Source: Tomitella fengzijianii (GTDB taxonomy: Bacteria; Actinomycetota; Actinomycetes; Mycobacteriales; Mycobacteriaceae). Taken from it: DNA of 64,000 nucleotides. Shown piece after piece: positions 14,197 through 22,962 of the stretch. A program made the position numbers and the translations under genes. A model generated the notes under the pieces. The model had not been told where the DNA came from and made no database searches. It was given only the letters and a program-made list of their open reading frames with translations. Location: contig NZ_CP041765.1 in NCBI RefSeq assembly GCF_007559025.1, positions 2,724,679 to 2,788,678 of the forward strand. Reading direction: 5' to 3'. Each line of letters starts with the position of its first letter. Within the stretch, counting starts at the first letter, position 1.

Positions 14197-17100
14197 ATGC
14201 CTAACGTCGGCTACGCGACCCTGAGCATCATCCCCGTCGCCAAGGGCATCGAGGGCAAGCTCGCCAACGCCGTCGGCCCCGGCGTCAAAGCCACCGGCCT
14301 CAAAGCCGGCAAGCAGATGGGCGACGCCGTCGCCCAAGGCCTGGACCAGGCCAAGGCACAGGTCCAGGCCGCCAGCGAGAAGCTGGCCAAGGCCCGCGGC
14401 AAGGAAGAGGACACCGCCAACAAGGTCCGCGTCGCCGAGCTCAAGCTCCAGGAGCTCCGCGACTCGGGCCGCGCCAAGGCATCGAGCATCGAGGCCGCTG
14501 AGGGCCGCCTCACCAAGGCCAAGCGCGACGCCAAGACCGCCAGCGACCAGACCGCGGCCGCCGAGAAGAAGCTCACCGCCGCCAACGACGACCTCGCCAA
14601 GGCCAGCGACACCACCAGCGACAAGGTCGGCCTCCTGCACAAGGCCACCGGCAAGGCCGCGGGCGGGCTCGGCACGCTAGGCGAGGCCATGGCCCGCATC
14701 CCCGGCCCGATCGGCGCCGCCGGCATCGGCATCAGCGGAATGTCCACCAAGTTCGGCGAACTCGCCGACAGCAGCACCGGCGCCCTGGTCTCCAAGGAGA
14801 ACCTCGGCAAGCTCGCCGTCGGCGCCACCGCCGTCGCCGCCACCGTCGGCACCGCCCTGTACAAGATCGGCTCCAGCTTCGACGACGTCTCCGCGACCAT
14901 CCGCATCGGCACCGGCGCCACCGGCGACGAACTCGCCGGACTGGAGGACGTAGCCACAAGCATCGGCACCACCATCCCCGTGTCGTTCGGCGACGCCGCC
15001 GACGCCGTCACCACCTTGAGCACCGCCACCGGCGCCACCGGCGACGACCTGGAAGCACTGTCCACCCAGGTCCTCAACGCATCCCGCCTACTCGGCGAGG
15101 ACGCCGCATCGAACGCCGAAGGCTTCGGCAAGGTCCTCAACCAGTGGTCCATGGACGCAGGCCAGGGCGCCGACGCCGTCGACGGCCTGTTCAAGGTCAC
15201 CCAGACCTACGGCAGCAGCTTCGGCAACCTCACCAACCAGCTCAATACCTACGGCAGCGTGTTGCAGAACGCCGGATTTTCGATGGAGGACAGCGCCGTC
15301 CTGTTCGGCAAGCTGGAACAGTCCGGCCTATCGGTCAGCCGCATCATGCCCGGCCTCAACAAGGCGTTCCGCGATTGGGCATCCGACGGCAAAGACGTCA
15401 AGGCCACCCTGCAAGAGCAGGTCGACGCCATCAAGAACGCCGAAACGTCCACCGACGCGCTCGCCATCGCCACCGAGCAGTTCGGCGCCGAAGGCGCCCA
15501 GCGCCTCACCACCGGCATCCGCAACGGCAGCTTCGCTATCGACGACCTGGCAGGTTCGCTCGGCGACACCACCGGCATCGTCGCCGAAGCCGACCAGGAC
15601 ACCCGCACGTTCGCCGAATCCTGGCAGATCCTCAAGAACAAGGGCCTGGAAGCCATCAAGGGCCCCGCCGAGAAGGTGTTCGGCCTCATCACCACCGGTG
15701 TCAACGCCGTCGCCGACTTCGCCGGCCAGAACGAGTGGGTCGCCGACACCCTCAAGACCGTCGGCACCATCCTCCTGCCCATGGTCGGCACGTTCCTCGG
15801 CATCGTCGGCGCCGTCAAAGCGTGGACGATCGCGCAGGCCGCCCTCAACGTCGTGATGTCGATGAACCCGATCGGCCTCATCATCACCGCGCTCGTCGGC
15901 CTGGTCGCCGGTCTCGTCCTCGCCTACAAGAAGTCCGAGACGTTCCGCAACATCGTCCAGGCAGCGTGGGAGGGCATCAAGACCGCGGTCTCCGCCGTGT
16001 GGAACGGATTCCTCAAGCCCGTGTTCGCCGCCTGGAAGGTCGCCTTCAAGGCGGCCGGCACCGCCGCGACCTGGCTGTGGAACAACGCCATCGTGCCCGC
16101 CTGGAACGGCATCAAGGCCATCATCAGCGGCGCATGGACCGGCGTCATCGAGCCGATCTTCGACGGCTTCAAGTCGGCCATCGACATCGTCGGCGACGCC
16201 GCAACCTGGCTGTATGACAACGCGATCAAGCCCGCGTGGGACGGCATCAGCAGCGCCATCGGCGCCGTGTGGGACTTCATCAGCCCGATCTTCGACAAGC
16301 TCGGCGCCGCGTTCGGCACCATCGGCGACATCGCCAGCAACGTCGGCGACGGCATCAAGACCGCGTTCAGCGGCGTAGTCGGCGTAATGAAGAAGCCCCT
16401 CAACATGCTCGGCGAGGTACTGAAGAAGGTCCCCCGCTCGATCTTCGGCTTCGACATCCCCGGCGCGTCGACAATCCACGATTGGGGCGAAACCCTCGCT
16501 GGCCTGGCCACCGGCGGCACCATCGGCGCCCGCCGCGACAGCCGCGGACGACTCACCGGCCCCGGCACCGGCACGTCCGACAGCATCCTCGGCGTCAACG
16601 GCCGCGGTATCCCGCAGGTCCGCGTATCGACCGGCGAGACCGTGATGAACAAGCGCACCAGCGACGCCAACCCGGAACTACTGGCAGCACTAAACGCCGG
16701 ATGGGTCCCGTCGCCCGCGTTCCTCGCCGCGATGATCCCCGGCCTCAGCCGCGGCGGCGTCGTCCAGGCCATCGCCCAGTCCGCCGCCGACCACGGCATG
16801 GGACGCCAAGGCGCCGTGATCGGCACCATGACCGGCCTGGCCGAATCCGGGCTCCGCGTCCTCGCCAACCCCGCCGTGCCGGACTCCTACAACTACCCGC
16901 ACGACGGCGAAGGCTACGACCACGACAGCATCGGCGTGTTCCAGCAGCGCCAAGCCGGATGGGGCACCACCGCCGACCGGATGGACCCCAAGCGCAGCGC
17001 CGACATGTTCTTCGACGCCCTGGCCGGCGTGCCCGGCTGGGAGACGATGGACCCGGCGCTGGCCGCGCAGGCAGTGCAGCGGTCGGCATTCAGTGACGGC

Positions 17101-17589
17101 AGCAACTACCGGCCCCACCTACCGGAGGCCGAGCGTCTGGTCGACCAGGCCGGAGACCTGCCCGATTCCTCGGAGTTCAACGGGCTCGGCCCGTCCGGCG
17201 ATCTTCCCGGCTTCGGCGATACCGGCGCCGACCCGTCGACCACCAGCGGCGCCGCCGCCACCGGCGCCGCCTACGACGAATCCATGGGACAGAAGGTGTA
17301 CGTCACCAACTGGCCCAGCAGCTACAGCAGCAGCACCGGAGGAACGGCGACGCTCGCCCCGGCAACCGGCACCACCAGCCCGGAGGCCACCGCAGTCGAC
17401 GCCGACGACACCAAGGGCCCGCTCGCCCAGGCCCGCGGGTTCATCGACGACAACGGCGAGGACATCGCCGAAACGCTCGCCGGACTCGGACTCGGCATCA
17501 CCGTCAACAACTACGGCCCCAACCCCGTCGGCGCGTGGAAACGCGCCGCCGACCGGCGCGTACGAAAGGTCAGGCTGTCCAACCGATGA
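14197..17589 (+). CDS. Tape measure protein with muralytic C-terminal domain
   Basis: At 1130 residues this is the longest phage gene here and sets tail length. Residues 40-135 are a charged coiled coil (KAQVQAASEKLAKARGKEED). A hydrophobic segment at about 525-590 (MVGTFLGIVGAVKAWTIAQA, then PIGLIITALVGLVAGLVLAY) is the usual membrane-active region. Repeated WNGI/WDGI blocks follow. From about residue 848 a lysozyme-like domain is visible: TGLAESGLRVLAN with a candidate catalytic Glu near 883, DSIGVFQQRQAGWGT, and ADMFFDALAG, suggesting local peptidoglycan cleavage during DNA entry. The stop overlaps the next ATG. Confidence 0.92.
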   Translation: MPNVGYATLSIIPVAKGIEGKLANAVGPGVKATGLKAGKQMGDAVAQGLDQAKAQVQAASEKLAKARGKEEDTANKVRVAELKLQELRDSGRAKASSIEAAEGRLTKAKRDAKTASDQTAAAEKKLTAANDDLAKASDTTSDKVGLLHKATGKAAGGLGTLGEAMARIPGPIGAAGIGISGMSTKFGELADSSTGALVSKENLGKLAVGATAVAATVGTALYKIGSSFDDVSATIRIGTGATGDELAGLEDVATSIGTTIPVSFGDAADAVTTLSTATGATGDDLEALSTQVLNASRLLGEDAASNAEGFGKVLNQWSMDAGQGADAVDGLFKVTQTYGSSFGNLTNQLNTYGSVLQNAGFSMEDSAVLFGKLEQSGLSVSRIMPGLNKAFRDWASDGKDVKATLQEQVDAIKNAETSTDALAIATEQFGAEGAQRLTTGIRNGSFAIDDLAGSLGDTTGIVAEADQDTRTFAESWQILKNKGLEAIKGPAEKVFGLITTGVNAVADFAGQNEWVADTLKTVGTILLPMVGTFLGIVGAVKAWTIAQAALNVVMSMNPIGLIITALVGLVAGLVLAYKKSETFRNIVQAAWEGIKTAVSAVWNGFLKPVFAAWKVAFKAAGTAATWLWNNAIVPAWNGIKAIISGAWTGVIEPIFDGFKSAIDIVGDAATWLYDNAIKPAWDGISSAIGAVWDFISPIFDKLGAAFGTIGDIASNVGDGIKTAFSGVVGVMKKPLNMLGEVLKKVPRSIFGFDIPGASTIHDWGETLAGLATGGTIGARRDSRGRLTGPGTGTSDSILGVNGRGIPQVRVSTGETVMNKRTSDANPELLAALNAGWVPSPAFLAAMIPGLSRGGVVQAIAQSAADHGMGRQGAVIGTMTGLAESGLRVLANPAVPDSYNYPHDGEGYDHDSIGVFQQRQAGWGTTADRMDPKRSADMFFDALAGVPGWETMDPALAAQAVQRSAFSDGSNYRPHLPEAERLVDQAGDLPDSSEFNGLGPSGDLPGFGDTGADPSTTSGAAATGAAYDESMGQKVYVTNWPSSYSSSTGGTATLAPATGTTSPEATAVDADDTKGPLAQARGFIDDNGEDIAETLAGLGLGITVNNYGPNPVGAWKRAADRRVRKVRLSNR

Positions 17590-18485
17590 CACTCCCGCTG
17601 TACACGCCGACCACCGCGGGCACATTCTTCCCCGGCGGCCGCGCACAGATCATCCTCACCGGCCCCGGCGCCCCGGCCGGCCTGCCCGAGCGCGCATGGC
17701 ACCTGTCCACCGGCGCGCAAGGCGTCGTCCACGCCGACGGATGGGGCGACATCGACACCCCGCCGACGAAAAACGTGTGGTGGCAGTCCGCAGGCCGGCC
17801 CGGCGCAAAATGGCTCGGCGCCGTCGTCAGCCCCCGCGAGTTCGACCTGCCCATCCACATCGCCGACACCGACCGCGCCGACTGGCCCACCGTCTACGCC
17901 CGCCTCATGCAGGACATCGACCACGAACATCCCGCCCGGCTGCACATCGTCACCCCCGCCGGCTACACCATGCTCGACGTCCGCCTCGGCGACGGCGGCA
18001 TCAGCCACGAGTACGTGCACGACCCGGCGCTGGAGGGCATCGAGACGTTCGCCGTGCCGCTGGTCGCCGAACAGCCCTACTACACCGGTATCGAGGACAC
18101 GCACACGTGGACGCCCGGCCGTACTCCGCGCCCGGTCCGCAACCGCGGCGACCGGCCCGCCTGGCCCGTCTACATCGTCAAGGGCCCCGGCATGCCGCAG
18201 CTGCCCGACGGCAACGGCCACAACACCGTCACGCTGCCCGCAGCGCTCGAAGAAGGTCAGGTCGCCCGCGTGAACACCGACCCGGACGAACGGCGCGTCG
18301 TCGTCAACGACGGCGAGAAACTGTGGCCGCTGGTCGGCCCGCAACGATTCCGCCACCCCGTACCCGCCGGCGGCATGCTCAAGCTCGGCAATCTGCGCAT
18401 GCACGGCGCCACCGACGCCAGCAGCATCACCGCGATCATCACCCCGCGGTGGCGCACCCCGTGGAGGCCCGCCCATGGCCTATGA
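17586..18485 (+). CDS. Distal tail (Dit-like) minor tail protein
   Basis: A 299-residue protein with ATG at 17586 in an ATGA overlap with the tape measure gene. The beta-rich N-terminal half (WWQSAGRPGAKWLGAVVSPR, EFDLPIHIADTD) and C-terminal half (RPAWPVYIVKGPGMPQLPDG) match the siphovirus distal tail protein family that caps the tube and holds the tip. It overlaps the Gp37-like gene by 11 nt. Confidence 0.75.
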   Translation: MTLPLYTPTTAGTFFPGGRAQIILTGPGAPAGLPERAWHLSTGAQGVVHADGWGDIDTPPTKNVWWQSAGRPGAKWLGAVVSPREFDLPIHIADTDRADWPTVYARLMQDIDHEHPARLHIVTPAGYTMLDVRLGDGGISHEYVHDPALEGIETFAVPLVAEQPYYTGIEDTHTWTPGRTPRPVRNRGDRPAWPVYIVKGPGMPQLPDGNGHNTVTLPAALEEGQVARVNTDPDERRVVVNDGEKLWPLVGPQRFRHPVPAGGMLKLGNLRMHGATDASSITAIITPRWRTPWRPAHGL

Positions 18486-20034
18486 GACCGGGCTGGTCAC
18501 ACCGACGCCCGTCGACGACCCGGCCCGCCCACTCACCACCGACGAAGCGCTCGAGTGGCGCGACCGGCTCACCGTCCACGTCGACCACGATTACGAGCTC
18601 ATCGTCTACACCCCCGACGGCGCGGCGCCGCTCGACGCCGTCGTCGGCTACAGCGAGGCATCCACGACGTGGGCACGGAACACGCCCGGCACCACCGACA
18701 TCGACCTCCCGCACGATCACCGTCTCGCCGACGTGTGGGAGTCCGTACACCGCACCGTCGTCCCGATCCGCGCCGTCCACAACGGCCGCAAGTGGGATGG
18801 CCTGGTCACCGGCGCCAAGCTCAGCGGCACCGGCCCCGACCGCAAGTACCACGTCGAAGCGGTCAGCGTGTACGCCTACCTGGCCGCGATCATGGGACAG
18901 CCCATGCCCACCCTGCCCCTGTGGGTGCAGTTCCCGCCCGAGGGTTTCCTCGCCGGACCCCTACCCGCGGTCATCTACTACTTCCTGACCCCGAACCTGG
19001 ACCGGCTCGGCATCCCCTACGCCGCCGAACCGTACGACGTCCTCGGCGACGCCACCAGCCCGTGGGTATCGCTCATCACCCGCGAGACGCCGCTCGACGA
19101 GCTGTTCGCCGACGTCCTCAAGAGCACCGGCAGCGAACTACGGGTCGAGTGGTGGCACCCCGGCGACCCGCAACCGTGGGAAGGCGCGAACCTCACCCGC
19201 TCCTGTCTGACGTTCCGCATTATCCAGCCCGAACGCCACGGCGGCTTCCAGCTCGGCACCAACACCCTGCTCGACGGCCTGGCCCGCACCATCGCCGAGC
19301 TCATCGCCGACGCCGCCGCCGGCCTACTCGGTGGCCTCATCCCCGGACTCGCCGAATCCATCTACGACGACCTGGCCACCTACGAAGTGCCCGCGATCGT
19401 CTGGCACGACGGCATGGCCGCCATCGAGGACGCCACCATCGAGTGGAAGCACCCCACCGCCACCACCGTCATCGTCGGAGGAAAGTCACCCGGCTGGATG
19501 AACAAGCTGGTATCCGGCGGCGTGGAAGCCGCGATCAGCACCATCCTCACCGTCGCCGAAATACCGATCCCCGGCCTGGCCAGCTTCGCCAAGAACATCC
19601 TCGACGACGTGTTCCTCGCATTCGAGGCACACACCGACACCGTCGCCGCCGAAGCGCTCGGCATCTTCCGGCTCCGCGAGGCATTCAAGGACGGAGGCAG
19701 CGCAGCGTTCACCCCCGACGCCGCGCAGGCCGCCGCCGCCGGCCTCTACGAAAACGCCGGAGCCGTCAGCGCGTCCATCAAGACCGCCGACGGCGTCCCG
19801 CACCACGTATGGCACGACTACGACCTCGGCACCCCCATCGCGTGGGACACGCGCGGCACGATCTTCGCCGACCGCATCAGCGAAGTCACCGTCGTCGACA
19901 CCCCCGCCACCGGCGTCCAGGTCAAAGCGAACGCCGGAAGCGACGACCCCGACCAGGACCTCGGCACCACCCTCGCCGAACGCATCAAGCAGCTCGAGCG
20001 GTTCGTCAAGGCCGCCACCCTCAACATGCACTAG
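18475..20034 (+). CDS. Minor tail protein, Gp37-like (tail-tip)
   Basis: A 519-residue protein starting at ATG 18475. The N-terminal part (DYELIVYTPDGAAPLDAVVG, TTWARNTPGTTDIDLP, VPIRAVHNGRKWDGLVTGAK) is the Gp37-like/ReqiPepy6 domain common in actinophage tail-tip proteins. Middle sections are hydrophobic and helical (GLARTIAELIADAAAGLLGG), and the C-terminus ends in a short coiled coil (LAERIKQLERFVKAATLN). Second protein after the tape measure, so probably the Tal-like hub. Confidence 0.75.
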   Translation: MAYETGLVTPTPVDDPARPLTTDEALEWRDRLTVHVDHDYELIVYTPDGAAPLDAVVGYSEASTTWARNTPGTTDIDLPHDHRLADVWESVHRTVVPIRAVHNGRKWDGLVTGAKLSGTGPDRKYHVEAVSVYAYLAAIMGQPMPTLPLWVQFPPEGFLAGPLPAVIYYFLTPNLDRLGIPYAAEPYDVLGDATSPWVSLITRETPLDELFADVLKSTGSELRVEWWHPGDPQPWEGANLTRSCLTFRIIQPERHGGFQLGTNTLLDGLARTIAELIADAAAGLLGGLIPGLAESIYDDLATYEVPAIVWHDGMAAIEDATIEWKHPTATTVIVGGKSPGWMNKLVSGGVEAAISTILTVAEIPIPGLASFAKNILDDVFLAFEAHTDTVAAEALGIFRLREAFKDGGSAAFTPDAAQAAAAGLYENAGAVSASIKTADGVPHHVWHDYDLGTPIAWDTRGTIFADRISEVTVVDTPATGVQVKANAGSDDPDQDLGTTLAERIKQLERFVKAATLNMH

Positions 20035-20044
20035 GAGAACCGCC

Positions 20045-21097
20045 ATGCCCACCAAGCCCGACTACGCCGAACACGTCCAGTTCGGACCGAACAACAGCCC
20101 CCGCCACGGCGCCCGGATCCGCAACTGGCTCATCCACACCGAACAGGGCAACGCGAGCGCCGCCGCGCTGGCCGCCTACTGCCGACGCCCCGCCAGCCAA
20201 GTCTCCTACCACTACACGGTGCGCGACGGCGAGGTTCACTGCCCGGTGGACACCGACCGCGCCGCATGGTCAGTACTGGACGCGAACCCGTACACGATCA
20301 ACGCGTGCTTCGCCGGCTCCTACGCCGAATGGACACGCGCGCAGTGGTTGGAGCGCGAGCGCGACATTGCGATCATGGCGTGGCTGGCAGTGCAGGACGC
20401 CCGCAAGTACGGCCTCGCCACCGTCGTCATCGCCCCGCCCTACCAGCGCGGAGACGGCATCAGCGATCACCGCTACGTCACCGACGCCCTGTACATCGGC
20501 ACCCACACCGACGTCGGCGACGGATTCCCGTGGGACCGCATGCGCCACTACGTGGACGTCTACACCGGCGCCATCCCCGCCGAGACGATCACCCCGCCGC
20601 CCGCGATCGACGTCGAAGCCGAGACCGCCGCGGCGTGGATCGGCGAGCGCATCACCACCGGCGAGAACGAGTGCCCCGACGGCCGCGGCCGGTGGGCACA
20701 GTTCGCCCACGGCTGGATCTACTGGACCCCGGAGACCGGCGCCATCGCCGTCCCCACCCACCTGTTCGAGACGTACGCCGAGCTCGACTACGAAGCCGGG
20801 CCGCTCGGCTACCCGACCGTGAGGCACACCGTCCTGCCCGTCGGCGACGGCACCAAGGTCGGCGACGTGCAGGCATTCGAGCGCGGAGTCCTGTACCGCC
20901 GATTCGGCGAGCCCGGCTACTACGTGCACGGCGTCATCGGCGCCCGCTGGGCACGCGAAGGCTACGAGGAAGGCCCCCGCGGCTGGCCCACCAGCAACGA
21001 GCAGCCCCACGGCGCCGACGGTGCCGGCCGCATCCAGACGTTCGAGCACGGCGCCCTCGTCTGGCACCCGACCGGCGCCATCGAAATCCGCAACTAA
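20045..21097 (+). CDS. Endolysin: amidase with LGFP cell-wall repeats
   Basis: A 350-residue lysin with Shine-Dalgarno AGGAG (20033-20037). Residues 1 to about 180 are an amidase_2/PGRP-like domain cutting N-acetylmuramoyl-L-alanine bonds: NWLIHTEQG, VSYHYTVRDGEVH and the late ISDHRYV provide the expected zinc His residues. From about 195 on, LGFP-type repeats are visible (AELDYEAGPLGYPT, REGYEEGPRGWPTSNE, with FERGVLYRR and FEHGALVWHP in between). LGFP repeats bind mycolyl-arabinogalactan walls, which fits the host. Holin-like genes follow. Confidence 0.88.
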   Translation: MPTKPDYAEHVQFGPNNSPRHGARIRNWLIHTEQGNASAAALAAYCRRPASQVSYHYTVRDGEVHCPVDTDRAAWSVLDANPYTINACFAGSYAEWTRAQWLERERDIAIMAWLAVQDARKYGLATVVIAPPYQRGDGISDHRYVTDALYIGTHTDVGDGFPWDRMRHYVDVYTGAIPAETITPPPAIDVEAETAAAWIGERITTGENECPDGRGRWAQFAHGWIYWTPETGAIAVPTHLFETYAELDYEAGPLGYPTVRHTVLPVGDGTKVGDVQAFERGVLYRRFGEPGYYVHGVIGARWAREGYEEGPRGWPTSNEQPHGADGAGRIQTFEHGALVWHPTGAIEIRN

Positions 21098-21124
21098 CAC
21101 CCCGACACCCCCGGAGGCACACCC

Positions 21125-21340
21125 ATGCTCGCCACGATCCGACAGCCCTGGTTCATCCGCCGCGCCCTCTACCTGGTGGTTGGCCTGGCCGCGCTCATCG
21201 CCGGCGCCACCGGCCTCGCCGACCCCGACACCACCGCCGGATGGGCCGACCAGGCCGGGCCCTGGATCACCACCCTGGTCACCTGGCTCGCCGCCGCCAA
21301 GACCGGCCCCGCAAGCGACCGGCCCCGCAAGGACGCGTGA
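21125..21340 (+). CDS. Holin-like membrane protein, 71 aa
   Basis: Starts at ATG 21125 after GGAGGC (21113-21118). It has two hydrophobic segments, ALYLVVGLAALIAGATGLA and WITTLVTWLAAA, separated by a polar turn, and a charged C-terminus (SDRPRKDA), as in class II holins. The lysin lies directly upstream. Holins time lysis by permeabilising the membrane. Confidence 0.75.
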   Translation: MLATIRQPWFIRRALYLVVGLAALIAGATGLADPDTTAGWADQAGPWITTLVTWLAAAKTGPASDRPRKDA

Positions 21341-21343
21341 CCG

Positions 21344-21817
21344 GTGGCGGACCCAGCCGCGCTCATCGGCCTGACCGGCACGCTCGCCGCCGCGCTCATC
21401 GCACTGACAGGCACGATCATCAAGATCGCCGTCGACGCGAAACGCCGCCGCGCGCAGACCGGCCGCGACCACGCCGAAGCCGCACGTGCCCGCGCCGACG
21501 CGGAAGAGTCCACCGCGGCCGCCGCCCACTACCTCACCACCGCGGCGCACGAGCTCATCGAACCGCTCCGCAAGCAGGCCAACACCGCCACCGATGAGGC
21601 CCGCGCCGCCCGCGACGAAGCCCGCGACGCGCACACCACACTGCTCACAGTGCAACGCCAGCTCGCCGACCACATCGACCAGGACCGCGCGCAGAAAGAA
21701 GCCCGCGCCCGCGCGTACGCCGCCCACGCGCAGTGGGACCAGCAAGTCACCGACCAGATGCGGCAGGCCGGCATGACCGTCTCAGACCCGCCGCCGCTAC
21801 ACGAGACCCACGAATAG
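21344..21817 (+). CDS. Membrane-anchored coiled-coil protein, second holin-like
   Basis: GTG at 21344, 3 nt after the holin-like gene. One N-terminal transmembrane helix (ALIGLTGTLAAALIALTGTI) is followed by a long Ala/Arg/Glu coiled coil (ARARADAEESTAAAAHYLTT and on). This layout resembles DUF2746-type proteins that sit beside holins in mycobacteriophages. Could act as a second holin, antiholin or spanin-like factor; the sequence alone cannot tell. Confidence 0.65.
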   Translation: MADPAALIGLTGTLAAALIALTGTIIKIAVDAKRRRAQTGRDHAEAARARADAEESTAAAAHYLTTAAHELIEPLRKQANTATDEARAARDEARDAHTTLLTVQRQLADHIDQDRAQKEARARAYAAHAQWDQQVTDQMRQAGMTVSDPPPLHETHE

Positions 21818-21828
21818 GAGCCCCCACC

Positions 21829-22962
21829 ATGGCGTACGTGTTCGAGCGGAACTTCCGCATGAAGGTCCGCCTCAAGGACCTGTGGGATGTGCGCAGCACC
21901 GGCCTCGGAGTCATCGAGATGATCGGCGACAACGCCGAAATCGAGATCCCCGCCTACCGCGGCGAACAGGGCCTCGCCGGCCGCGACGGCACCCCGCCCA
22001 AGCTCCACGAGGTGGACACTGTCGACGATGTGCCCACCGACGCCGAGCTCACCCACGACATGATCGGCCACGGCTACCACGTCACCGGCAGCCGCGACGT
22101 GCACTTCGTGACCACCGCCCCGGCCGACGACAACGCGCTCCGTATCGAAACGCTCTACGACTGGCTCGGCACCCAGGGCGAGACCGGCCCGCCCCCGGAG
22201 TTCAGCATCGGCAGCGTCACCACCAGTGACGACGTTTCCAACGCGCAGATCGAGGAAACCGGCCCCGGCGCCTACGCGCTGCACATGACGCTGCGCCGCG
22301 GCCGCCAGGGAGCGCAGGGCAACCCCGGCCCGGCCGCCGCCATCCGCAAGGCCGCCGACTACGACAACACCCGCAGGCCCCGCGCCAACGAGGTCCCCAC
22401 CTGGAACGCCGCAGACAAGCAGTGGCAGCCCCGGCTCCCCCGCTCCGCGATGGGCCCCTACACGCTCCCGCCGCGCAGCCTCAGCGACGCCCACGCCAAC
22501 CCGCTCAGCGGCACCAAGAAAATCCTCATGGGCTCCCGCTCCATCCCCGGCCAGCCGTTCGACTGGCACCCGTGGGTCGCCGGACACGCCCAGGCGAACA
22601 GCGGCATCACCGCCCGCGCCGGAGTGGAAGTACGTATCGGGCCCGACGAGGACAACAGCGTCGTCGTCGCCGTCGGCACTGCCGTCGCCAATATGAGCCT
22701 CTACAGCATCCCCATCGCCCCGCACTTCGACGTGGAAGTCGACCCGGACAGCGATCACGCCCTCATCCCCGCAGGGCAGGAAACCGTGATGTTCGTCTAC
22801 GGCGTTCGCACCAACAGCAGCATCGACGAATGGACCGTCCACGCCGGAGGCACCCACGTCGCCCTCCAGGTGATGCCCGCCTACACCGCCGCCGACGACG
22901 ACGTCCCCGCGCCCGATGATGAGCGGCGCACGGTCATCGACGGGGGCGACGCGCAGGCATGA
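21829..22962 (+). CDS. Minor tail protein with short collagen-like segments
   Basis: A 377-residue protein with ATG at 21829 and Shine-Dalgarno AGGAG (21816-21820). Short Gly-X-Y runs occur at GEQGLAGRDGTPP and GRQGAQGNPGPAA. The second half is beta-rich (VVVAVGTAVANMSLYSIPIA) and may form a fibre knob. Position after lysis genes and before further fibre genes supports a tail-tip or fibre role. Overlaps the next gene (ATGA). Confidence 0.65.
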   Translation: MAYVFERNFRMKVRLKDLWDVRSTGLGVIEMIGDNAEIEIPAYRGEQGLAGRDGTPPKLHEVDTVDDVPTDAELTHDMIGHGYHVTGSRDVHFVTTAPADDNALRIETLYDWLGTQGETGPPPEFSIGSVTTSDDVSNAQIEETGPGAYALHMTLRRGRQGAQGNPGPAAAIRKAADYDNTRRPRANEVPTWNAADKQWQPRLPRSAMGPYTLPPRSLSDAHANPLSGTKKILMGSRSIPGQPFDWHPWVAGHAQANSGITARAGVEVRIGPDEDNSVVVAVGTAVANMSLYSIPIAPHFDVEVDPDSDHALIPAGQETVMFVYGVRTNSSIDEWTVHAGGTHVALQVMPAYTAADDDVPAPDDERRTVIDGGDAQA

